Assembly: GCA_029891385.1 (NCBI GenBank)
Contig: JAIWQS010000236.1
Location: forward strand, 731,501-795,500
Direction of reading: 5' to 3'
DNA: 64,000 nucleotides
From: Erythroxylum novogranatense
Lineage: Eukaryota; Streptophyta; Magnoliopsida; Malpighiales; Erythroxylaceae
Shown here: piece after piece, positions 35,956 through 46,869 of the stretch
How the letters are laid out: each line of letters begins with the position of its first letter
How positions within the stretch are numbered: the first letter of the stretch is position 1
Translations under genes and position numbers: made by a program
Notes under the pieces: model-generated
Seen by the model: the letters and a program-made list of their open reading frames with translations, nothing else
What the model was told of the DNA's origin: nothing
Databases searched by the model: none

Positions 35956-38900
35956 TGTAACATCCCGGTTCCATACAAAGGATTAGAACCCTAAAAATTT
36001 GGTATATGTGAGACCAATCAAAGAAATTGGAACAACACATCTCATACTCATGCATTAGATACGGTGCACATGCACATGAATAGGGAATCCTAGCTCATAA
36101 CAATAATTGTACAAGCATTCATGGACATTCCCGGAATAATTGGAAATAAAAGTGACTGTTTAGAGAATTGTGGGTTATTGATCTTGAAAATTGATTTGGA
36201 AAGTGAAATTGCCGATTTTACATTTTTGAAGAATTTTAGGAATTTTTTTCTGAAATTTTTCGTGGTAAATTTTGGACTAGGAAAAAAAAATGCCAAGCGG
36301 CAGACCAATTGATTAATGGTAGTAGAATTTACTGTCAGTGGGCAATGGAAATTTTGATACATGACTTTAGGAATTATTGACAAGTTTCATTCTTTGGAAA
36401 TTTGGGTTTAAATGGGAAATACCTAAACAAACCATAGAATTTTGACACTTGGCAAGTGACAAGTGTCACTTGCCAAGTTATGTCTTATTAATGGTTATTT
36501 AATGAATTTTTGGAGTCCATTTCTGGCCCTCTCACGATGCTCTCTTTTCAAAAGCTTTTGGAATTGTTTTGGTGATTTTGTCCCCTCATCTTCGTAGCTC
36601 TCTCTTCCTCTTCTTCATGGATTGTGATCTCCTCCAACTTTAAGCCTAGTCATCATCTCCTATTTGCTTCCTTGTCCCTTTGCCCTCTCTTTATTGCTCA
36701 CCATAAAAAAAAACCTATCTCTATCACTTTGGAGGATGATGATCGTGGGTTGTGTGGAGAGCTAGGTATTGGTGATTTTTCTTGAAGAGTTTGAAGAGAT
36801 TGAAGCTTAATCAAGTAAGTTTCTGCTTCTAATGTCATGGGCATGGTTAGTTAAAGCTAAAATGATGATTTAAATAGATGAGTTGAATGTCAAGATTGAA
36901 TGGTGGAAAAATCTGGAAAATGTACCTTGAACATATTGCAATGTTTTGATCATACATAATTGTGTAGGAATGCAAATGAGGTGAGGTTTGTGGCCACTTA
37001 AACTTTGGGATGTTAGCTTCAATTTAGTATGAAATAGGTGTTGCTAAATTGTAATGTTAGAAGGTCGAAAATTTGCATGGAAAATTTCTGTTTTGGGGTC
37101 TGTAAACAGTACCCGCATTTATGACCTAATTAGTTTGGTGATTTTTCTGAATTAATTGATATGGAATTTGGGAAAAAGATCTTCATGAAAGTTGTAGCAT
37201 ATTGAGTTATTTTTCCATTTCCACTGATCTTGCTATTTTTCGAGTTGTATATTGGGAGATATGAACTGATTACTATTGACTAGTTTTAGGCTTTGTGATG
37301 AAACCTAGCCTACTTGTCGATTTTGGGAGTTTTCGGATTGAAAGCATTTTTGGTAATTTTTGTGAATTGAATTGGAGTTTTAATTGTACTGAAGAGGTCT
37401 AGATGACACATTGATCTAGAAAATGATATAGGGCTTATAATTTTTTGGAAAACAGATGTGGGAGATATGGAATTTCAAAAACTGAACCTACATTGTGATG
37501 TTAAGTGCTGATTAGGCCAGAAACTTGCATAACGCATTTGAAACTGTTAGAGACTGAATTGGAGCTTGGTTATTTCAGGAAGAATTGAAGTTTGAGGATT
37601 TATCTTTTCAGGGATATAAAGTTCTGATTTTCTGACTTGTGTACAGGAGTTATGCTTATTATAAGCTTACTGCTCAAATTGAATGATTTCAGGGACAGCA
37701 ACATTGAGTGAATTAATTGACTTGTTTAGCAATGGAATTTGATTTTGGGTTGTTCATGAAAGTTGTAGATGACATTGTGAAATTATTGAGAATATTTATT
37801 TGGTAATTTTTGGCTGAATAATCAGTGAGTTCTTGAATTATCAATGTACTGTCCTGTGTTGATACATTTTGAGTAGGCAGTAGCTTTGATGGGATATTTG
37901 ACACCCTTAGGGTTGGAATTGATTTTTATGGTCTTCTTGTAAATTGTAGAGCTTTTCATGACCTTTCCAACAAGCTATGGTTTGTATTTTTCTGATTTGT
38001 GTGTTAAGAATTATGGTCGTTGGAAATTCAGATTGGCAATAGGAAAGAAAGGGGAAGGAAGAGAGGTAGTTGGCATTAAGTGACCTACTTGTTTCTTTTG
38101 TCAATTTTTTTTTCGTCCGACGTCCGATTGACCTGATTCTTGAGGCATCGGATTTGTAACATATTGAATTTCATTTTGTGAGAAATTGGGAATTTTTAGA
38201 CGAGAAATTGACGTGGCCCCGGGTAATTATCCGGCGATCACTGTTTTAGTCATTTTTGGGCCGATTGAGGTCCAAATTGGGTGCCGTCAGTGGCTATAGC
38301 TTTCTAATTTTTTTGATGGAATTTTTAATATGGGAAAACTTTAGATTAGGGTCGGGAATGCCATGAACACGCATTATACACGTTTTAATTATTCCATGTG
38401 CATTGTTTGGTCATTCTAACTATACAGTTGGTAATGTTTACCTATTTTAATTGCTATAGAGGCTCAGTTGGACCGTAGATCCACGGACGTGGCAGAGACT
38501 TCCCGGCATTAGCTCAGAAGTTATTCGGTGAGTAACCTAGTTGGTTCCTCAACCTTTATGTGTTTAATATTTTGCAATTATGCCATGTGGAGATAATGGA
38601 GGGATTATGTGTGTTTGCTTTTGATTGATTTCGGACCATAGGTGTCCGAAGTATTGGAAATTTGTTATCGAAGTGCTAGTTGTGTGTAACTATTTGTGAA
38701 TGATTACGTTGGAGCTCTGGACCAAAGATCCGAGGGAATGGGAAATTGATATTGAAGTGTTAATTATGCATTTCGATACATTGGATGTGACTTTTAAATG
38801 GGATATAGTAGGATACAATAAATTGGAAATGTATATGACTGAAATACCGGACCGAAAGTCCGAAGAAATGGCAAAGAGCATTGACATGTAAATGGAAATT

Positions 38901-39729
38901 GGAACATGTACATTGCATGCATAAAAGTACGATCAGATAAAAGCGATTGTGACCGGGAGCAAGATCAGATCGTAAGCATATCACGCCTAACATATATGAG
39001 AGCTTTATTTCAATGCACGGACCTCAGGTCCAACGTATTCAGAGCCTCAGGCTCAACGTATCAGGGCTTCAAGCCCAATGTTTTCAGAGCCACTGGCTCA
39101 ACGCAATGTGCCCGTCACTGGGACAGTTTCAGACGCACGGTCACAACAATGAAATGAAAACGAAAAGTGTCACATGTGCATTGCATCTATGAATGATTGA
39201 ATATGAATTGTGTTAAAGGCGAAACGCCTTACATTTGAGAAATGTGATTGTATGTATTATTTCGTAAATTGATTGAATATGCATGAGTTGAGTGAACCAT
39301 CGATGATGGTTTCTCACTGAGTTCGCAAAACTCACCCAAAATTTGCATCTATTTTTCAGGACTTAGAAGAATACCCCGTTAGGCAACGGGCGTATGACAT
39401 CTGCTGGTTAAGGAAGCAGAGAAGTGGTCGGGATCAGTTCGCGTCTGTCTTAGTGTATTTCTATTCTTGGACTTTTGTATTACTGATTTGGACAATTTGT
39501 ATAGTCAATTGACTGAAATAAATTGTAAATGTAAAAAAAGGCCCCAAGGCCATTGAATTGTTTGTATAAATTGTTTTCCGCATTAATGATAATATGTGTG
39601 TGTGTGTGCCCAAAAAAAATGTTATACTGAGTTTTATGCTGAGTGATGTAGCACGCTACCCTTGCGAGGCACGGACCTGGATATCACCGTCGATGTCGGG
39701 TTCGGGTCTTGCAGGAGTGGGGTGTTACA
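35956..39729 (+). repeat. solo LTR (3774 bp) with 5-bp target duplication ACACA
   Basis: It starts TGTAACATCCCGGTTCC and ends GGGGTGTTACA, with ACACA at 35951-35955 and 39730-39734. Removing it plus one ACACA restores the copia RT frame around a conserved ID-VWWDAMNE stretch. Plus orientation is shown by similarity to the minus-strand Tekay LTR (cttcccggcattagctc, gtgagtaacctagttggttc, gatggtttctcactgagttcgc) read in the same sense. It has a GTAAGT donor at 36815 and a hairpin array at 38630-39100, but no coding domain. Confidence 0.93.
38631..39099 (+). repeat. array of short hairpins in the solo LTR
   Basis: Four 13-mers at 39019 (GGACCTCAGGTCC), 39042 (GAGCCTCAGGCTC), 39064 (GGGCTTCAAGCCC) and 39087 (GAGCCACTGGCTC) are spaced 22-23 nt with CAACGTATTCA-like spacers. 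Looser upstream members are cggaccataggtgtccg (38632), ggaccaaagatcc (about 38719) and cggaccgaaagtccg (about 38849). Stem bases differ between units while pairing is kept. Confidence 0.85.
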
Positions 39730-39734
39730 ACACA

Positions 39735-41110
39735 TCTATATTGGGTCCAGAAATAGCTTCCATAAAAGTGACTAGATTTAAAACATATCTAATATCATAG
39801 TCCTCTACACCTGATAGACTATGTAATTAGATAAGATAGCATGTCGTCTCACTCTGGTAGATTTACCTAATTACATTAGATATTGTACCTCCAGGAACTA
39901 TTGTGTGTGCATATATAGATTCCTGTTCCTGTAAAGGCGTGATAAAAAGACCTAAATCCATTGGATCTAGTTGTATGAGTAGTGGGTGCATAATAACTGT
40001 AGTATATGCCCTGCTATCATCCGAAGGGTCAAAGAGCCCATTATCATCATGGACATCATATTCCAAAAACTTAGTTATTTGTGATTCCACTATTCTAGTC
40101 CCCCTTTTTTCTGCAGTAAAATCTAGGGCCTTAAAGTGGTCAAGATATCTTACTAAATAGTAATAAACGAAATGAGCATGCAATCTTTCTTTATAAATAT
40201 TATACTACTTCAGTAGGGCAGCCACATACGCGAATGTGTGTAAGGCTGAGTTTTCAAACTTCTAGATCATCAAGTAGAATAACCCTGTTTTACATTGACT
40301 TCTTTAAGTCCTTTAGGGTGTAGTTATGTCTTTCAGCAATACACCATTTTGCTCAGAACTACTCGGCATAGTGAATTAAGTCACTATTCTAATTGATTCT
40401 AAATATCTAACAAACGAACCTTTTAAGGCCTTAAAACACCATGTTTGCTATGATATCCCCCCCCCCAAAATCTGACTATCTTGATAAATTTTTCCAATTG
40501 ATTCCCAGTCTTCAGTCTTTAAGCAAGAATACATAACTATAATGGAAATAATCATCAACAAATGTCAGAATACATTTAGAATTGCACAATGCAACTGTAC
40601 AAGGTCCACCGATATCTTTATGTATCAGACTCAACAAATCAAAAGTATGAGTTGACCTTAATATCTTTGTTAATCAACTTACCCTTGTAGTAGTCAGCAC
40701 ATGTTTCCAAATCATCATAATCTAGAATTGAGAAATGTTTTTCTTGATTAATCTCTCAACCTGTCTCTGAAATGTGGCTTAAACTTTTATACCACTCCAT
40801 GTATGACTTCTCATTCATTAGGGTTCTTCATTTCATAACTTGTTTAGAAAAATATGAAGAAGCATATATCTAATTCGGGTAAGACACATTCTATACAAAC
40901 CATATAACAAGAAAGTTGTACCATTATGTTTTGCATTAAACAACAACTGTACAACAAAAGCATTAAATACAAAACATTAACCCTCTTTGTCCAAAATTGA
41001 TCAAAAGATTACATATAAAATGTGCCAAATAAAACCTAAATGAACCTTACAACAAGGTTCAATGCATACATTTCCCTTAGATATTACTTCTACTTCTTCA
41101 TTGTTGTGAA
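39735..41110 (-). pseudogene. copia integrase and linker, broken
   Basis: The linker frame 40183-39863 (LDHFKALDFTAEKRGTRIVE, TIVPGGTISN) links integrase to RT. Integrase traces upstream include DLLSLIHKDIGGPCTVA and FVDDYFHYSYVFLLKD (40650-40520). Frame breaks and stops are frequent. A run of about ten C at 40459-40468 sits in this decayed part. Confidence 0.75.
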
Positions 41111-41289
41111 CCATTACTTCCTCCTTTCCTTTGATTTGGCTTTATCTTAGATATGAACCATTGCATCATGGAAGCACCTTGATCAGATGCTCCACTACAT
41201 AGCCACCAAATACTTAATGCAACTATTGTGAATTAGATTCATAAATTAATAATTCAAGGAGTTACCTGATGGTCATAATCTTTCCTTTT

Positions 41290-42010
41290 ACACCTTATAC
41301 TTCTGGCTTCTTTATGTCATACGAACCTTTACTAACACTGGTTTGACCAACATCAGCATGTGGAGAAGATTTGAATTTTCTACTTTTGAACTTAGCGGGT
41401 TTCATCTTTGCCTTCCCTTTAGTTGCTTCGAGAGCTATAGGAGTAGCCAACTTGAGTTTTTCCTCCTTAGCAATGCAATAGGCTATCAAAGTTTTAAAGT
41501 CTCATTCCTTATCCAACGAGTAATATATCATCACCAGATTACTAAACTCTAGAGGGAGTGTGTTCAGAGTCTGGTGAACAATGAAGACATCATACAGAGG
41601 AATGTTTATCATCTTCAGTCTGCTGTGAAGATGAATCATTATTGATATGTACTCCATTACTCCCCCTTGTTTTGTATACCTCACTGAGAATAATTCTTTC
41701 ATCAAGGTACTTGTCTCAATAATAGGTAAGACTATGTACCTCTGGGAGATATTACCAAGTAACTCCTTCGCTATGTCTATGTCCAAAAGTCCACTAAGTA
41801 GATGGTCAGGTATGGATCTCTTAAAGGTTATAAGACATAATATGTTAGACTGATCCCAGGCTTCACAGGCTGCTTTATGAACTCTCAGAGCTCATGGATG
41901 TAGGTGGAGATGGCCTATCCGTCCGTATGGTCATATCAACCTCAACTATCTCCATAGCATTCAATACATCCTTTGTCCACTTCTTTGTATTGAAACCGGT
42001 CAGGGTTTTA
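41290..42010 (-). pseudogene. copia gag, broken
   Basis: Two overlapping minus frames, 41786-41502 and 41489-41295, form a copia gag (UBN2-type) segment: AKELLGNISQRYIVLP, ELFSVRYTKQGGVMEYISIM, then LIAYCIAKEEKLKL and a Lys-rich tail. A frameshift separates the two. No zinc knuckle was recognised. Confidence 0.75.
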
Positions 42011-42050
42011 ATGGTGACACTGATTTTGTTGACTAAAAAGGTGTCTGTAA

Positions 42051-42721
42051 AATAAAATTGATTAGATCAACACAAATGTAGAACAACAACGATACTCAAA
42101 GTCATTAAATAGTATCTTTACTGAAAATTTGGTCACACATATTATGAAAAACCTTTGGGATGAATACATAATATATGCAATTAAACTTTCACATAAAAGT
42201 GATCAGAGTACAAACCATTAACTCTTATAACACTACCACCTTTAAGCAAATAGATCACTTGAGCAACAATTTTCTTCCATCTAATGCCTTTATGCACATC
42301 TCAAAATGTTATGTAAGGCCAACACCATTGAGTAGAATAACCAAACATAAAATCAAAGACATTCCCTAACATGCAAGTAGAACATTTCATAATACTGACT
42401 TGAAAAGCCACTTTGGTGACTACATCCTCATCAATACTCAAAAAGTCCACAAATGCAAGGGATACTTCTTTATGTTATCATCACATTCTTTTTGAGCATA
42501 TGGTATATGACAATGTAACATCAATAAATCCAAAAATCCAAATGCACAGCCTTATTGTCACACACTTATACTAAAGACATTCTCTGAAAACTTCATTTGA
42601 GAATTTTATAAAGGAAAAATCTTAGTAGAGTGACTATCATGCATCACTGGACACTGAACCAATCACCCAAGACACGAGAACCTCATGTATCTCCTTTATG
42701 GCAAGTTCATTGCACAAAAAT
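42051..42721. other. AT-rich spacer, probable 5' flank of the copia remnant
   Basis: No coding sequence was recognised. A stretch near 42610-42690 (gagtgactatcatgc, gacacgagaacctcatgtatctcc) resembles 43280-43350 beyond the SINE cluster. The SINEs may therefore have inserted in, or carried along, a duplicated flank. Confidence 0.4.
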
Positions 42722-42914
42722 TGTAGCGACCCGAACTTTGCGTATCAGGTGGGTTTCCCGCACACCTCAAGAGGCTCGCGACCGCTACCGGGGTGGATTT
42801 CCCCTCGGTATTGTCCTCTTTGGTACTTGGATGAGTCACCACTCGAACCCAAGACCTCAAGGTTTTGTTGCACTTAAGTACACGCCTCTTACCATTGAGC
42901 CAAATCCTTTTTTA
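42722..42914 (-). mobile_element. tRNA-derived SINE, copy 1
   Basis: On the minus strand an A-box-like TGGCTCAATGGTAAGAG is followed by a B-box-like GGTTCGAGTGG, the internal RNA polymerase III promoter of tRNA-derived SINEs. The unit ends GTTCGGGTCGCTACA at 42722. A second and a third copy adjoin it, which gives the unit boundaries. It encodes no protein. Confidence 0.75.
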
Positions 42915-43060
42915 TGTAGCGACCCAAACTTTACGTACCGGGTGCGTTTCTCGCACACCTCAAGAGGCCCGCGACTGCTACCGGGGTGGATTTTCCCTCG
43001 GTATTGTCCTCTTTGGCACTTGGATGAGTCACCACTCGAACCCAAGACCTCAAGGTTTTG
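42915..43060 (-). mobile_element. tRNA-derived SINE, copy 2, head-truncated
   Basis: Starting tgtagcgacccaaactttacg, it repeats copy 1 in the same (minus) orientation and is cut at caaggttttgt, just after the B-box region. Copy 3 begins there in the opposite orientation. Confidence 0.75.
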
Positions 43061-43235
43061 TTGGCTCAATAGTAAGAGACGTGCACTTAAGTGCAACAAA
43101 ACCTTGAAGTCTTGGATTCGAGTGGTGACTCATCCAAGTACCAAAGAGGACAATACCGAGGAAAAATCCACCCCGATGTGTCGCAGCCTCGAGGTGCTGG
43201 AAACCCACCGAAGACGCAAAGTTCGGGTCGCTACA
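43061..43235 (+). mobile_element. tRNA-derived SINE, copy 3, inverted
   Basis: Plus orientation: ttggctcaatagtaagag (A box), gattcgagtgg (B box, one change), ending gttcgggtcgctaca followed by five A. Together with copies 1 and 2 it makes a large imperfect palindrome. CAAAAATT on both outer sides (about 42714 and 43234) could be a target duplication of the composite. Confidence 0.75.
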
Positions 43236-43299
43236 AAAATTCACTCAAAAATAACTTTAGAATGTCTTAATACCTTTTTTGAGTAACTATCGTGTGATC

Positions 43300-45900
43300 C
43301 CAAACACTGAAAATAAGACCCGAGATACAAAAACTTGAAATATCTCCCTCATGTGATGTCTAAAACATGAAAATTAGCTCGAAATCAGATTCAGAACGCC
43401 TTAATTCCTTTTCCTGTAATTAAAATTTAATTTATTACTAATGTAGTAAATATATAAAAATGGAAATTTTCATTTTATGAATTTCCCGAACCCGAAAATT
43501 GACCTAAAACATCTCGGAGTGTTGGCTCGAATTTTTTAGTTAAGTATGATTTAAATAAATTATGAGATTTTGATAGATTAATTTTTGGAGTTAATTGTTA
43601 TGTCAATATTGGTAGGATTTATTTCATTGGTTAATGGAATTAAAGTAGTAAGAGTGTATTAAGGGCAATTTTGGCATACCACTTAAGTATTAAAGCCATA
43701 AAGCATTAAAGGAAGGGTAAAGTGGACTTTTAGCACCCATTTATGATATAATGGGAAGAAGAAGTGGTCTTGTTTATTAGAGGAAGAAAAACGTGAATTA
43801 ATGGGAAAGAAGAGTGAAAAACCGAAAACGAAGAGAGAAAAGGGGAGAGTTTCGGTTCTTGAGAGAAAGAAGGAAGTGAGTTAGGTTTTATTTTTTTTCT
43901 AAGCTTTCAAGAGTGATTTTGAGGTTGTTTAAGAAGAGAAAAAAGAAAAGAGAAAGAGAAGAGCTTCCATTTGAGCCAATAATCTTTTTATTTGGTGAAG
44001 ATTCAAAGTAAGTTGAATTTTAATCCTTTGGATTTGTGGAAGGGTTTTAGGTCATGAAGCTTAGGAAATGCATGAGTTTAAGTATTCTAGAATCAATTTT
44101 AGTGAATAAGGTTTGTTTGGGTTCTCAATTGTATTCCTATTAAATGGGATTTTTGTCATTGTTAAAGGAAATCAAGGAAGGTAAGAGGAGAGGCATTTTT
44201 GAACAAGTTATTAAGCAAGGAATTCAAGCGGGTTTCATCTTTATAGTGGAGTTAATGAGCCAAAAAAATCTTTTTTCAAATCAATAAAGTTAAATGATTT
44301 CAATTGTTTTAAAAATGTTGCATTGATTGCTTCTTGAATGATTTGAGAAATTGCTACATATTGATATATGAATCTTTGTTAATGATTTATGAAACGAAAA
44401 TTGAAATGGTTTTTTTTTAAATATGTCATGTTTATGAAAATCATGTTTTCGAAATGTGCCTTTGGGCAATATGTTTACAAGTCATGAAAAACATGTTGTG
44501 TAGGTTTGTGGTGATCCATTCTATTCTGTCAAGTGCACATTGACTCTATTAAAGGCTTCTCCTACCTCCCATTAGTGGCATAGAGCTCCTTTAAGGACTC
44601 TCATTTGTTTACAAACTACGCAAAACCATTATGACGGGTTGTGTTACTACGTTTTATTAATACTTGAGATTCGCGTGAACTTGCTTATGAACCTACCCAA
44701 ACTATTCTGATTTACTTATGTGCTTATGATCGGTTGACAAGTTTGATGCATATGTGACTTATGTGTTTATAAATTGCTTAACAAGTTGAGAATTTGAGAA
44801 ATACGTGTTTTATGAATGCAATGCAATTTTATATTGGCAATGAATATTTTTTAATGGTTTTGCTTGTTTTTCATTATAAAATTGTTACCCATCACCCCCC
44901 TTCTCGAAATTCTTCCCCATCTCTAAGTGATGAGCAAGAGATCGAGTGATCGAGTCTAGAGTCAAGGCATCACTTATAAATCTGCATTTTTTATATTTTA
45001 AGCTAATTACGGAAAATACAAGGTTTTAACCGCATTTCAAGTTTTACTCATTTATGTATCTTTTGTATTTTGGGATTATGAGACATTGATGTATTATGGC
45101 TTGAAATGCCCATTGAAGCTTTGTAAAAACTCTTTCCTTTTGAGGTTAATAAAATATGGTTACGTTTTGCTTATAAATTTTCTAGTTTTCGCCTTTCATT
45201 TTCTCAATCATTTTATATGGAGTTTATTCGTTAAATGGTTAATTGTTGTGAAAATATTGGTGTTGATTGTTAGGGACTGGCTGTGAACTTAAAGGTTTCA
45301 CCATGGTAAACCTTTTCCGAAGGGAGTTATGTTCGATTTTGGGATTTCGCAGCGATGAAGCCAAACCTTGGTCGTGGTGAACTTTACCCAAAAGGCTTTT
45401 ATCTCGAGATCGTAGGACTTCGTCATGGCGAAGTCTAAAGTTCATCATGGCGAACTTGTCTCGAGAGGAGTGGCGCTTAGTCTTACGACTTCGTCACGAC
45501 AAACTTCTGTTATGAGGCCTTGGGAAATATCCCATGGTTTTGCCGTGGTGACCCATCATGATCGTGATTCTATTGAAAATTTGAGAGCTCATGATTGTGA
45601 CTTTGCTTGGGAAGTCAATATTCTATTTTATTTTATAACTTTGTCGCGACTATTCCAAGCATTCGCCACGACGAACTTTTCCCGAAAGACACTTGAACAT
45701 TTTTTTCAATGTTTGCCGCAGTGAATATTTACTTTGCCGCGACGAACCCGCCATGCTGCTTATGAAACTTCTTTTATTTTCTTTAATGTATCCTGCCATC
45801 CTTTTGTAGACTTTCACCCAACTATCCCAAAATTGTCGCCTTAGGACTAGTAATAGGACCTAGGCCTACCACGGAGCATCCTTATAAGAAATCTGAATTT
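43300..45900 (+). repeat. degenerate Tekay-type LTR, boundaries unclear
   Basis: There is no coding domain. Blocks match the Tekay-type LTRs in order: a GA-rich leader (43790-43990) with a donor-like AAAGTAAGTT at 44007, gtttgtggtgatcc...gtgcac...agtggcatagagctcc near 44505-44600, and gttacccatcacccccc near 44884. Then follows a cluster of TCGCGA-like motifs (45300-45770). A TGTTGGCTCGAATT at 43519 could be its start. No primer site was found at its right end. Confidence 0.55.
45300..45770. repeat. cluster of degenerate TCGTCGCGACGA-like motifs
   Basis: Members include cgtcatggcgaag, catcatggcgaac, cgtcacgacaaac, gccgtggtgac, gtcgcgac, gccacgacgaac and gccgcgacgaac, mostly preceded by tt or ttt. 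Comparable clusters are at 26830-27060 and 32935-33060. Confidence 0.65.
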
Positions 45901-46394
45901 TTGTTTTTTTAATCACTGTAGCAATTTCGTACGGATGACGTCAGCATGACATTAGCCTCTCGTCTAGCAGAGGGTGTGTTGAGCACACTCTCAAGTCAAA
46001 CATTCGAAGAACTCATCTGGCACATGTCGTGTACGCATGGTGACTCGCTGACGTGCCCACCAACGCTGACTAGTGAGTCGCACATGCCAGGCACGTATTC
46101 TGTCAAAATCGCACTACGTGTTTGGCACATGTGACACACGCGCCACGCCACTATAATATATGCACCCAAGATCAGATGTTGCTTCACTGAAAAATGGCAA
46201 ATTTTGATGAGTTTCGAGTCAGTTTTTTGGGCTCATAGGCTCGTTTTCACCCCATTTCTTAAGGCTAAACGCCTGTATACTACTTTCATGCAATAAAAAG
46301 AAAGAAAAAGCCAAGAAATAGAAGTTAAATCCCCGAAAATCTTATGGAGAGAAAACTGTAAAATCTTCGTTTTTATCTACTCGATCACGTCATC

Positions 46395-46406
46395 GCTCTG
46401 ATACCA
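46395..46406 (-). other. primer-binding site beside the LTR at 46409
   Basis: The minus strand reads TGGTATCAGAGC, two bases past the LTR end. Sequence to the left (46190-46394) would be the start of the internal region, but no gag was recognised. Confidence 0.8.
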
Positions 46407-46408
46407 TA

Positions 46409-46869
46409 TGTTAACACATAACGGTACGTTAGTTACATATCCCGAATCAAATATGAAAGGGCAAGAAACGAAGAAATGCAAAAAATACTTGATTCCGGTC
46501 TTCATAGCTTCAAGTAAGCTTTTGAATTCAAAACAAGTGCGAATCTACCGCCGCCTTCACAGGAACTACTTTTCGAGACACAGGTAAGGTCTTTATATAG
46601 TTTTCTCAAAATATAAGCTCTCTTAACAGGTCAAAGAATCCTTATGCTTACGATTGATATCAACAACTGCAGAAATCTTAACCTTTATATATAGCTTTCA
46701 TATCGGGCTTTCCTTCAGACTTTGACCCATTGATTTAGATCATTTATTGAGTTACTTTATTATCTTTATTTAGATCAAATTACATAACTTAACTGATAAT
46801 TTATTAAAAAACTAAAATTTGTAATTAATTGTTGTCCAACTTTATGAGATAGGACAAAATGGTCCAACA
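46409..46869 (-). repeat. 461-bp LTR, 5' LTR of a lost minus-strand element
   Basis: On the minus strand it starts TGTTGGACCATTTTGTCC (46869) and ends TGTGTTAACA (46409), next to a primer-binding site. It shares its whole length with the worn copy at 5715-6216. The rest of its element is missing. Confidence 0.8.

Larger units (their letters stand above)
34119..42050 (-). mobile_element. Ty1/copia retrotransposon remnant split by a solo LTR
   Basis: On the minus strand: gag (about 42000-41295), integrase (about 41000-40450), linker (40183-39863), reverse transcriptase and RNase H (39735-39725, then 35955 to about 34450). The two halves join in frame when the solo LTR at 35956-39729 is removed. 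Numerous stops show it is dead. No LTRs of its own were identified; the left end is bounded by the minus-strand Tekay-like LTR at 34118. Confidence 0.8.

Noticed and set aside
42722..43235. possible tRNA gene
   Set aside because: A and B boxes are present but there is no cloverleaf, anticodon arm or CCA-side acceptor pairing; tRNA-derived SINE fits better.
42630..43286. 218-codon plus-strand frame
   Set aside because: It is made entirely of SINE copies read through; the same peptide motif repeats because the SINE repeats, and no protein family is suggested.
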